Source: Phycisphaerales bacterium
GTDB lineage: Bacteria; Planctomycetota; Phycisphaerae; Phycisphaerales; UBA1924
Reading direction: 5' to 3'
Assembly (NCBI GenBank): GCA_020846975.1
Contig: JADLCX010000089.1
Location: 1-64,000 of the forward strand
DNA: 64,000 nucleotides
How positions within the stretch are numbered: the stretch's first letter is position 1; every line of letters starts with the position of its first letter. Positions 57,285 through 64,000 of this stretch are shown here, piece after piece. The notes under the pieces are model-generated. The model made no database searches and had not been told where the DNA came from. It saw nothing but the letters and a program-made list of their open reading frames with translations. The translations under genes and the position numbers were made by a program.

Positions 57285-60128
57285 TCACGGACATCCCGCG
57301 AAGTACACGGCCAGGAAGTCGAACAGGTCCTGCACCGAGGCCCGGCCATCGCCGTTGAAGTCGCCGCGGCAGACCGGCGCCGGGGGCGGGGGCGGGGGGG
57401 GAGGCTCGGAGCCCGCGCCGGCTTCCGGGAACTCGTTCTCGCGGATCGCCACCAGCAGGGCGTGGTCGTTGCCCTGGATTGAGGTGCCCGGGAAGTCGTT
57501 GGACCGCCACTGGTTCACATCGAAGGGCGCAGCGCGGAAGCAGCCGAAGCCGTCATCGCACGGGCGGTCGCAGCGATCGCCGAAGGCGAAGTAGGCGCGG
57601 GCGTTCTGGCGGTTGTCGCCCTGGCCGACCAGGCTGATCCACACGTTGCCGTCCTGCACGCGCTCCAGCGCGAGCAGACCGCGGACCATGTCGGGGTCGA
57701 AGAAGAACTGGGCCTTCTTGAGCGTGATGGTGATCCCGGAGTTGTCCTGCGCGGTGATCCCCGTGTCCATCACGCAGTCGGCGTCGATCAGCACGGTGCC
57801 GGCATCGGCATCCAGCGGGCAGTGGCAGCCGTCGCGGAAGAACTGGAGCGAGATCCGGTCGCAGTTGGTCCACATCCAGCCCTCGATGTAGCAGATGTCG
57901 AGGTCGCGGCACGGCGGGAGCACGAGCTTGTCGGCCGCGCGGGTCTTGGTGGCGATGTTGCCCCCGTTCTGCAGGCTGGCGATCGCCGTCGGATGGATAT
58001 TGCCGAAGACCGCGATCGGCGGGCCGTTGTCGAGCAGGATCTTGCACGAATCGCCCTCGATGCAGAAGTTGTAGTCGGTGCACCCGCAGCAGAGTTCATC
58101 GCTGGTGCGGAAGGTCTCACCGTCGTAGAACACGCCCGGCCGCCCGCGGACGATGCGGTTGCCGGCGGTCTGCCAGAAGAACTCGTCGGTCGGGTTGAGC
58201 GTCGCGCTCACGCCGAAGACGGTGATCCAGTACGCCCCGCCCCTGAGCACGAGCCGCTTGGCGTCGAACACCGCCTTGGCCTCGATCAGGCTGAACCCGT
58301 CGGCATCCGGGCCGGCGTGGACATCCTGCTCGATGCGTCCGAGGACGAACGGCACATCCTCCTGATCGACCTCGAAGATCGTGCCCTCCAGCCCCGCGAC
58401 CGCCAGCGGGTGGGTGATGTCGGGCAGGCCGTCGCAGTCCGGGAGGATGGCGATGATGAACTTCGGCGTGGCCGAGTTGGTGGACACGACCGCCGAGGCG
58501 TGCTCGATGCGGTGTACCTGGCCCTCGCAGAGCCAGAAGTCGTCGAACGAGACGTGGGCCAGCGGCCGCCAGTCCTCGCCCGCGCCGATCTGGCTGGCCT
58601 GCCCTCCGCGGCCGTCGGCGTAGCCGTTGTCCCACGGGCGGCAGCAGCAGGGCTCGCCGGCGCAGGTGGTGTCCAGGCCGAGGTACTCGCCGCGCTGGCT
58701 GATGCAGGCGATGTAGCCGGAGATGATGCAGGAACGGTTGAGCAGGCAGCACGCGCCGGGGCACTCATCGGGCGTGCACGGTCGGTCCAGGCCGCGGTAC
58801 GAGCCGCCGCCCGAGGCGCAGATCGTGTTCGACGTGAACGTGCACTCGCCCGAGGAGGCGCAGCACGCGCCGGGACAGGTCAGAGGCTCGCACGGGGCAT
58901 CGGTGGCGCGGAAGGTGCCGCCGCCCGAGACGCACGCCGCGGCCGAGACGAACGTGCAGTCGCCGGCCTGCGAGCAGCACGCGCCCGGGCAGGTATTGGC
59001 CCCGCAGGCGGTGTCGGTGCCGCGGAAGATGCCGTTGCAGGCCGTGGCCGAACTGATGCTGCACGCGCCGGCCGACGAGCAGCACGCGCCGGCGCAGGTG
59101 TTCGCCCCGCACGCGACCGAGACGCCGCGGAAGAACCCGACGCAGTCGGGCGCGAGCGTGATCGTGCACGCGCCTCCGGTCGAGCAGCACGCGCCGGTGC
59201 AGGGGTTGGGCTCGCAGGCGGTGTCCCCGCCCATCCACACGCCCGAGCACTGGGCCTCCTGCGTGCTGGTGCAGGAACTGTCAGCCGCGCAGCACGCGCC
59301 GAAGGGCGCACCGTACATCTGCGAGAGGCAGGCGATGTCGCCATCCGAGAGGTGGTCGCGCTGGCCCATGAGCGCCTGGAAGGCCTCAAAGCCGGGGCGC
59401 GCGGTGATCGTGTTCATGCCGTTGGTGCTGAAGGCATCGCCCGGGTAGTGCATCACTGAGTCGAAGTCGTAGGTCCCGCAGTCGGTGCCGCCGGCCTGGT
59501 CGAAGTTGTGGTTGCACGACCCGCCGCTGCAGCAGTCCTGGCAGACGTTGGCGAGCGTGATGATGACGAAGGTGTCGCGGTCGTTGCGCGACTGCTCGTG
59601 CTCGACACCCAGCGTGTGCATGAGCTCGTGGCACATGATGAAGCGGCGGTTCCAGTTGAAGATGTTGATGGTGCGCTGCCCCGAGCCCGGACGCCCGACG
59701 CCCGAGCTGTTGCCGTCATCATCCTGGATGTGCACGAACGGGTCCTCACCGGCCCGCGGCCGGAAGGTCACGTTGCAGACCGCCTCGAGTTCATCCATCG
59801 CGGCCCGCATCGCCGTCTGCTCGTTCGCGGCGACGTTGGCGTCGAACTCGTAGGGGACGATCCCGCCCGGCCAGAGGTTGGCCTGCCAGTGGGCGCGGTC
59901 GCTGAAGCGGCCCGGCTCGGTCGTACACTGGCGCGAGGGCCGCATCGCCACTTCGGGGTCGAGGCCTTCGGGCGTCCAGCCGCGCGGGTCGCCCGGGGGG
60001 GCGGGGGGGTCGGGGGGGCCTTGCGGCGCAGCGCCGGGCTGAGCCCGGCACGCCAGCGACACGGCCGCGACGGGCGCGAGACAAGCGGTCATCCTGCAGC
60101 CACGAACGATCAGGGATAGGAACGACAT
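57285..60128 (-). CDS. Secreted astacin-like (M12A) metalloprotease, GC-type dockerin-anchored
   Basis: 947 residues from ATG 60128, which has GGAGGT 8 bp upstream; the longer frame to 60305 is discarded. After a signal peptide and Pro-rich linker, the protease domain (residues about 75-290) has HELMHTLGVEHEQSRNDR with zinc ligands His167, His171, His177, and the Met-turn SVMHYPGDAFS, an almost textbook astacin. Residues about 290-525 hold six Cys-rich GACC repeats of 35-40 residues. A beta-rich region with many Cys follows, then a Pro run and one C-terminal dockerin motif VQDLFDFLAVYFAGCP. A secreted, possibly surface-held protease. Confidence 0.88.
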   Translation of the reverse strand: MSFLSLIVRGCRMTACLAPVAAVSLACRAQPGAAPQGPPDPPAPPGDPRGWTPEGLDPEVAMRPSRQCTTEPGRFSDRAHWQANLWPGGIVPYEFDANVAANEQTAMRAAMDELEAVCNVTFRPRAGEDPFVHIQDDDGNSSGVGRPGSGQRTINIFNWNRRFIMCHELMHTLGVEHEQSRNDRDTFVIITLANVCQDCCSGGSCNHNFDQAGGTDCGTYDFDSVMHYPGDAFSTNGMNTITARPGFEAFQALMGQRDHLSDGDIACLSQMYGAPFGACCAADSSCTSTQEAQCSGVWMGGDTACEPNPCTGACCSTGGACTITLAPDCVGFFRGVSVACGANTCAGACCSSAGACSISSATACNGIFRGTDTACGANTCPGACCSQAGDCTFVSAAACVSGGGTFRATDAPCEPLTCPGACCASSGECTFTSNTICASGGGSYRGLDRPCTPDECPGACCLLNRSCIISGYIACISQRGEYLGLDTTCAGEPCCCRPWDNGYADGRGGQASQIGAGEDWRPLAHVSFDDFWLCEGQVHRIEHASAVVSTNSATPKFIIAILPDCDGLPDITHPLAVAGLEGTIFEVDQEDVPFVLGRIEQDVHAGPDADGFSLIEAKAVFDAKRLVLRGGAYWITVFGVSATLNPTDEFFWQTAGNRIVRGRPGVFYDGETFRTSDELCCGCTDYNFCIEGDSCKILLDNGPPIAVFGNIHPTAIASLQNGGNIATKTRAADKLVLPPCRDLDICYIEGWMWTNCDRISLQFFRDGCHCPLDADAGTVLIDADCVMDTGITAQDNSGITITLKKAQFFFDPDMVRGLLALERVQDGNVWISLVGQGDNRQNARAYFAFGDRCDRPCDDGFGCFRAAPFDVNQWRSNDFPGTSIQGNDHALLVAIRENEFPEAGAGSEPPPPPPPPAPVCRGDFNGDGRASVQDLFDFLAVYFAGCP

Positions 60129-60223
60129 GCGTGCAACCTCCGGTTGATCCGCGCGGGCCGATCGTCTCGGACGGTCGCGGCGGTGCGATTGGGTGTAGCA
60201 GACCAGATTCCGACCCCAAAAGC

Positions 60224-60253
60224 AACCCCCCACCTCGGGGCAGGTGGGGGGTT
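60224..60253 (-). terminator. Rho-independent terminator
   Basis: AACCCCCCACCT pairs perfectly with AGGTGGGGGGTT (12 bp, 6-base loop). On the minus strand it is followed by GCTTTTGG. It lies 74 bp after the stop of the dockerin protein at 60327 and before the astacin gene. Confidence 0.75.
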
Positions 60254-60326
60254 GGAGGAAGGGGGGAAGGCTGGAGGGGGAAGGGTTGGAAGGGGGGAGG
60301 GACAAGGGGGGCGAAGGACGGGGGGT

Positions 60327-61550
60327 TCAACACCCGCCGAAGTACGCCGTCAGGAAGTCGAAGATGTCCTGGACCGAGACGCCGCCGCCGTTGATATCGG
60401 CCCAGGCATCGCCCACGAAGTACGCCGAGAGGAAGTCGAAGATGTCCTGGACGCTCACCCCGCCCGACTGGTTGAAGTCGGCCGGGCAGCACGGGACGGT
60501 CGTGGGGAAGGCGTTGCACGAGGTGCCGTTGCCCGCGTACCGCTGGTTGGCCTCGATGCACCCGTCCGCGCCGACCACGGTGCACACCGCGCCGGAGCAG
60601 CACGCGCCGAAACTGTTGGAGACCTCGACCGCGAGGCGGATGGCCCCGCCCGCCGGCACACCAACCAGCGACCACTGCCCCACCTCGATGTAGTAGGTCT
60701 CGCCCGCGTTCATCGCGACGCCCGGCGTCCGGCTGGCGACGCCGCTGGCGGCGCACCCTCCGGCATCGTCGTTGCACGCGATCTCGACCAGCGACAGGCA
60801 GTCGCCGCGGTGCACGGCCAGGAGCGTGTCGATCGCGCTCCCGCAGGTCGTGAACTCGTACCCGGCCGAGGCCGGGGGCGTGAAGCGGTACCAGACGGTC
60901 TTGTGGGTGTTGGCCGGGCCGCCCGAGGCGCACGAGATCAGCCGCTCGATGGTCGCGTTGCAGTTGCCGCCGACGGCCGCGCTGCCGAGCGTGACCGCGA
61001 TCGCGCCCGAGCAGTTGTCGTTGGCCACCGCGCCGCACGCGGCCGTCGCGCACGTCCCCGCGATGTACGTGCCCCCCAATCCCGAGCAGGTCGCGAGCGT
61101 CGCGGTGGTGCAGCACGAGGAGGCGCAGCACGCCCCCGGGCAGCTGGAGGCCGTGCACGCGCTGCCGACGCCGTTGAAGGCGCCGTTGCAGTTGGAGGGG
61201 CCCGTCAGCGTGCACGTCCCGCCCGAGGCGCAGCACGAGCCGCGGCATACGTTCGAGGTGCACGTCGTGCCCGCGCCGAGGAAGTCGCCGCAGTTGCCCC
61301 CGGCCTGGATCGAGCAGGTGCCGTTGGCAGCGCAGCACGCGCCGGTCGCCGCGCCGCACGGGTCGGCCGAGCACGAACCTCCCTCGAACGAGCCGCCGGC
61401 GTTCTCGCACGCGCTGAGCGTGCGCATGGTGCAGGAGGTTCCGATGCAGCACGCCCCGACCTGGGCCCGCGCGGCGGAACAACAACACAGGATCAAGACC
61501 ATCGCCAGCACGGGCGCAGACACGGTGGAACGAAGCTGAGAACGGTTCAT
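60327..61550 (-). CDS. Secreted Cys-rich GACC-repeat protein, GC-type dockerin-anchored
   Basis: 407 residues; ATG 61550 has GGGAG upstream. Signal peptide VLAMVLILCCCSAARAQ. Residues about 30-170 are four GACC/GSCC-type Cys repeats (GACCIGTSC, GACCAANGTC, GSCCASGGTC, GACCASSCC) like those of the astacin-like protein. A PPC-like beta domain follows (NDNCSGAIAVTLGSA, VWYRFTPPASAGYEFTTC, YYIEVGQWS). One more GACC unit and two dockerin motifs end the protein (VQDIFDFLSAYFVG, VQDIFDFLTAYFGGC). No enzyme domain is seen. Confidence 0.82.
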   Translation of the reverse strand: MNRSQLRSTVSAPVLAMVLILCCCSAARAQVGACCIGTSCTMRTLSACENAGGSFEGGSCSADPCGAATGACCAANGTCSIQAGGNCGDFLGAGTTCTSNVCRGSCCASGGTCTLTGPSNCNGAFNGVGSACTASSCPGACCASSCCTTATLATCSGLGGTYIAGTCATAACGAVANDNCSGAIAVTLGSAAVGGNCNATIERLISCASGGPANTHKTVWYRFTPPASAGYEFTTCGSAIDTLLAVHRGDCLSLVEIACNDDAGGCAASGVASRTPGVAMNAGETYYIEVGQWSLVGVPAGGAIRLAVEVSNSFGACCSGAVCTVVGADGCIEANQRYAGNGTSCNAFPTTVPCCPADFNQSGGVSVQDIFDFLSAYFVGDAWADINGGGVSVQDIFDFLTAYFGGC

Positions 61551-61956
61551 GGTGAAAACTCCCTGATCTGGGGGTGTGGTTGGTTGGACCGGTTATCCAT
61601 CCAGGCGCAGGGAAGCTTCAACAGCGGCCACACGTCGTTGCGATACGGCAAGATCAGATCGCGCGGCCAGCGCGGCGACATCACCCGGCCGGAGAGCGTG
61701 ACGCTCGGTGTCCGCTTCGGCGCCGGGGCGGGGCGGCGGCGGGCTCACCTTCGGCATCGTCGAGGATGCCCGGGGCGGGCAGCGCAAGGCTGCGGCCCGA
61801 GCACTCGGACAACGCAGAGGGCGAGAAGGGAGCGCGGAGAGCGCGCGGACAAACCACCCGAGTGTTTTCTCAGGCATCGTCTCCGCGACCTCCGCGTTTG
61901 CTCTGCGTTCTCTGCGTTGTCCGGCTGGGCCTCGGCAAGAGCGCCGACGCCACCGC
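61551..61956. other. Gene-free region holding the inverted-repeat element
   Basis: Apart from the element at 61806-61923 and the start region of the dockerin gene, I see no coding potential or RNA gene. Plus-strand frames here are shadows. Confidence 0.4.
61806..61923. repeat. Long inverted-repeat element (MITE-like), copy 2
   Basis: CGGACAACGCAGAG at 61806-61819 is the exact complement of CTCTGCGTTGTCCG at 61910-61923, and the arms continue to match imperfectly for about 45 bp. It lies in the 406-bp gap between the dockerin protein and the zinc-ribbon gene. Ends match the element at 46452. Confidence 0.65.
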
Positions 61957-62742
61957 TCAACCCTTGGTCGCGGCCTGCTTGGCCTTCTTCCGGGCGTTGC
62001 TCGCGCTGGCCGCTTCCAGCGTCGTCTCCTCGATGTACAGCATGCACCGGCAGCTCGGGCAGTTCACCATCCGGCCCTGCATGATCGAGCTGGCGACCTC
62101 CACCGGCACGGCCATCATGCACGCCGAGCACGAGTACTCGTGGCTGCGGCGGTCGAGCACCTCGACCGGCGCCAGGGCCTCATCGCCCCGCAGCTTGACC
62201 AGTTCCTCGAACGCCCGCAGCTCGTGCGCGGGGATGCCGGTCGCCAACTGCTGCCGCTGCGCGGCCAGCTCGTTCACCCGGTCCTTGATGTCGGCTTCCT
62301 TCTGGTCGCGGTCGGCCTTGGCCTTGGCGACGATCCCCGTCCGCTCGGTCTTCTTCGCGGCCAGGTCCGCGAGCTGCTTCTCCAGGTCCTCGGACCTGGT
62401 CATCCCGTCCATCTCGCGCTCTTCCGCGGCCGACTTCTCGGCCTTGTAGTTGTTGAGCTCGGTCTGGAAGGCGTTGTACTCCTTGCTGGTCTTGGCGGAG
62501 TTCATCTGCTCGCGGAGGGTGTTGATCCGGGCATCCAGCCGGGCCGCCTCGCCGTCCTCGTTGGAGATCGAGGCCTTGATCTGGCGGTGCTGGATGGTGA
62601 GCGCCGCGTGCTGCTTTTCGAGCTCGGCCAGCTGGGCGGCCTGCTGGGAATAAAAACGCTCCGCACCTTCGAGTCTGCTGCGAAGGCCACGGAGCTGCTT
62701 GTCCACGCGGAACAGTTCGAGGAGCTGCTTGGTCGCTGTCAT
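61957..62742 (-). CDS. Coiled-coil protein with C4 zinc ribbon
   Basis: 261 residues. Residues 1-170 form a long antiparallel coiled coil (LRGLRSRLEGAERFYSQQAA, LDARINTLREQMNSAKTSKEYNAFQTELNNYK cut short: the SKEYNAFQTEL block is a family mark). The C-terminal domain has CSACMMAVP and CPSCRCMLYI, two CxxC pairs for zinc. This matches the C4-type zinc ribbon family (DUF164, now often called CdsZ), whose role is unclear. The C-terminal tail is Lys/Ala-rich. Confidence 0.88.
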   Translation of the reverse strand: MTATKQLLELFRVDKQLRGLRSRLEGAERFYSQQAAQLAELEKQHAALTIQHRQIKASISNEDGEAARLDARINTLREQMNSAKTSKEYNAFQTELNNYKAEKSAAEEREMDGMTRSEDLEKQLADLAAKKTERTGIVAKAKADRDQKEADIKDRVNELAAQRQQLATGIPAHELRAFEELVKLRGDEALAPVEVLDRRSHEYSCSACMMAVPVEVASSIMQGRMVNCPSCRCMLYIEETTLEAASASNARKKAKQAATKG

Positions 62743-62841
62743 TCAGATGCCCCGGCCCCGCCGCCCCGGATCGCCACGCCTGATGCAATCATAGCCCGCA
62801 AACCCGCCCGTGCGAGCCCGGATGCCGCGAATCGCGCGGGT

Positions 62842-63750
62842 TCACTTGAGCATCCAGAAGGCCACCGGCGCGACCAGGAGCACCGAGTCGAGCACATCGA
62901 GCACACCCCCGAAGCCGGGCAGGGCCTTCCCGGAGTCCTTCAGTTTCGCGTCACGCTTGAGCACGCTGGCCAGCAGGTCGCCGGCCTGCCCCATCAGCCC
63001 GAAGAGCACGCCCGTGAACGCGGCGGAGGCGTAGCCGCGGTCGGCCAGTTCGGGCGTCACACCCTGCCCGTGCGCGCGGGCGAGCCACTGGGCCAGGCAC
63101 GCGGCCGCGCCCGCGAACGCAAGCCCTCCGATCAGCCCCTCCCAGGTCTTGCCCGGCGAGACCCACGGGATCAGTTTGTGGCGGCCGATGAGCGTGCCGG
63201 TGAAGTAGGCGCCGATGTCGCACGACTTGGCGATCGCGATGACCGCCAGGACGACCCAGGCCGAGTGCTCGCGGCGGAGGGCGAGGATGAAGCCGAACAT
63301 CAGGCCGAGGTAGATGAACGCGAAGACCGCCGCGCCGACCGCGGCGGTGGCCCCTTGCAGGTTCCGGCCGCGGATGTGCCAGAGCAGTGAGGCGATGAGC
63401 ACCAGCGTGCCCACGGTCGAGACCATGGCGACGGCGTTGACCGAGCTGGACGGCCGCGGGACCAGGGCGGAGACCAGGAGGCCCGCCATCGCGGCCATGG
63501 CCAGGAAGCGGCGCGAGGCCTGCACGCCGCCCGCGCGGAAGATGCGGCCGAGTTCGCGGGCCGCGATCGGCACCAGCAGCAGCCCGACGGCGAGCAGGAC
63601 CGTCCCCGCGGGCCACGTGCCCGACTCGCCGGGCCACCAGCCCGCCCAGCCGGCGGGGATCGGCCGGGCGTCGAGCCACTCATCCAGCCAGAGCAGGCCG
63701 AGGAGCAGCGCGATCATGACCGGTCCGAGTGCGAGACGGTGCTTGAGCAA
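62842..63750 (-). CDS. cdsA: Phosphatidate cytidylyltransferase
   Basis: About 302 residues from TTG 63750, giving the N-terminus MLKHRLALGPVMIALLLG, which resembles other CdsA starts; an ATG at 63825 would overlap uppS by 47 bp and read through its codons. Eight or so membrane segments. The family signature is present as KSCDIGAYFTGTLIGRHKL, SPGKTWEGLIGG and, near the C-terminus, SVLKRDAKLKDSGKALPGFG with GVLDVLDS, where the usual PGHGG His is Phe. It makes CDP-diacylglycerol for phospholipids. uppS-cdsA adjacency is common. Confidence 0.88.
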   Translation of the reverse strand: MLKHRLALGPVMIALLLGLLWLDEWLDARPIPAGWAGWWPGESGTWPAGTVLLAVGLLLVPIAARELGRIFRAGGVQASRRFLAMAAMAGLLVSALVPRPSSSVNAVAMVSTVGTLVLIASLLWHIRGRNLQGATAAVGAAVFAFIYLGLMFGFILALRREHSAWVVLAVIAIAKSCDIGAYFTGTLIGRHKLIPWVSPGKTWEGLIGGLAFAGAAACLAQWLARAHGQGVTPELADRGYASAAFTGVLFGLMGQAGDLLASVLKRDAKLKDSGKALPGFGGVLDVLDSVLLVAPVAFWMLK

Positions 63751-63778
63751 GGCGGGAATGTACGCCGACCACCACGGC

Positions 63779-64000
63779 TCAGGCCGGTTCGGCCAGGCCG
63801 CCGAAGCGGCGGCTCCGCTGGGCAAAGTCGCGGATGGCCTTGTGCAGGTCCTCGACGGCGAAGTCCGGCCAGAGCACGTCGGTGACGTGCAGCTCGGCGT
63901 ACGAGATCTGCCAGAGCAGGTAGTTGCTGACGCGCATCTCGCCCGCGGTGCGGATCAGGAGGTCTGGATCGGGCAGACCGGCCGTGTAGAGATTGCGGGC
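63779..64000 (-). CDS. uppS: Isoprenyl transferase (undecaprenyl diphosphate synthase), 3' part
   Basis: The gene runs off the right edge; the C-terminal 73 residues are visible. [20 protein letters not shown] is the conserved UppS block (RTxGExRxSNFL), then [18 protein letters not shown] and the final [10 protein letters not shown]. The enzyme makes the C55 lipid carrier for cell-wall polymers. The stop lies 28 bp before the chosen cdsA start. Confidence 0.92.
   Translation of the reverse strand, partial: ARNLYTAGLPDPDLLIRTAGEMRVSNYLLWQISYAELHVTDVLWPDFAVEDLHKAIRDFAQRSRRFGGLAEPA

Noticed and set aside
56606..57482. Plus-strand frames with regular heptads (VDPRSRS, TRAAGAL types)
   Set aside because: The heptads come from the 21-bp repeat in any frame. 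There is no ribosome site, signal or homologous region outside the array.
57822..62084. Plus-strand frames of over 500 codons opposite the dockerin genes
   Set aside because: Arg/Gly/Ala/Asp-rich shadows of the Cys-rich minus-strand proteins; the minus strand carries the signal peptides and domains.

Overview
The window is high-GC DNA from a planctomycete, most likely of the class Phycisphaerae. Supporting marks are five secreted proteins carrying the GC-type dockerin motif (VQDIFDFLAAYFAGC-like), a DUF1501/DUF1800 pair, a PEP-CTERM-like protein, an ECF sigma factor next to a Ser/Thr kinase with TPRs, and a flagellum with both P-ring and L-ring genes (diderm envelope).

Layout. 1-1065: 3' part of a tyrosine integrase ending 55 bp from the 3' end of tRNA-Glu(UUC), probably the edge of an integrated element. 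1.2-9.8 kb: housekeeping and hypothetical genes (nucleoside phosphorylase, nadD, DUF1501/DUF1800, methyltransferase, rpoZ-coaC, DUF3553, a coiled-coil protein). 10-12.8 kb: secreted tyrosinase. 12.96-15.9 kb: a manganese-type (yybP-ykoY) riboswitch before two TerC-family membrane proteins, the second fused to a PGPGW domain. 16-21.8 kb: DUF2934 protein, HerA-like ATPase, PEP-CTERM protein, pgi, FmdB-like ribbon.

21.9-36.7 kb is a continuous flagellar block: small unknown ORF, flgF, flgG, flgA, flgH, flgI, flgJ-type rod-binding protein, flgN-like, flgK, flgL, fliW, csrA and two flagellins. Right after fliW-csrA, the first flagellin leader carries a 6-bp hairpin with an ACGGAG hexaloop over its Shine-Dalgarno, the textbook CsrA target. 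This points to a FliW-CsrA-flagellin homeostasis loop encoded in one stretch. 36.9-40.8 kb: otsA followed by an otsB fused to a GH15 glycosidase, so trehalose synthesis and probable hydrolysis are coupled.

40.8-55.4 kb: a 590-bp AT-rich/structured gap, xerC/D-type recombinase, membrane protein, mqnC, lipoprotein, efp, shikimate kinase, trpF, dockerin/CARDB-like protein, ECF sigma plus kinase, rhomboid, citrate synthase. 55.5-61.5 kb: three dockerin-anchored secreted proteins on the minus strand, including an astacin-like metalloprotease with six Cys-rich GACC repeats, and a ten-unit 21-bp tandem repeat. 62-64 kb: zinc-ribbon coiled-coil protein, cdsA, and the 3' part of uppS.

Two families of short non-coding palindromic repeats are scattered between genes (three copies of one, two of the other). 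No single gene cluster here looks like a wholly new system; the most interesting points are the post-transcriptional control of flagellin, the OtsB-GH15 fusion, the dockerin/GACC secreted family with its 21-bp repeat, and the unexplained structured gap at 40.8-41.4 kb.
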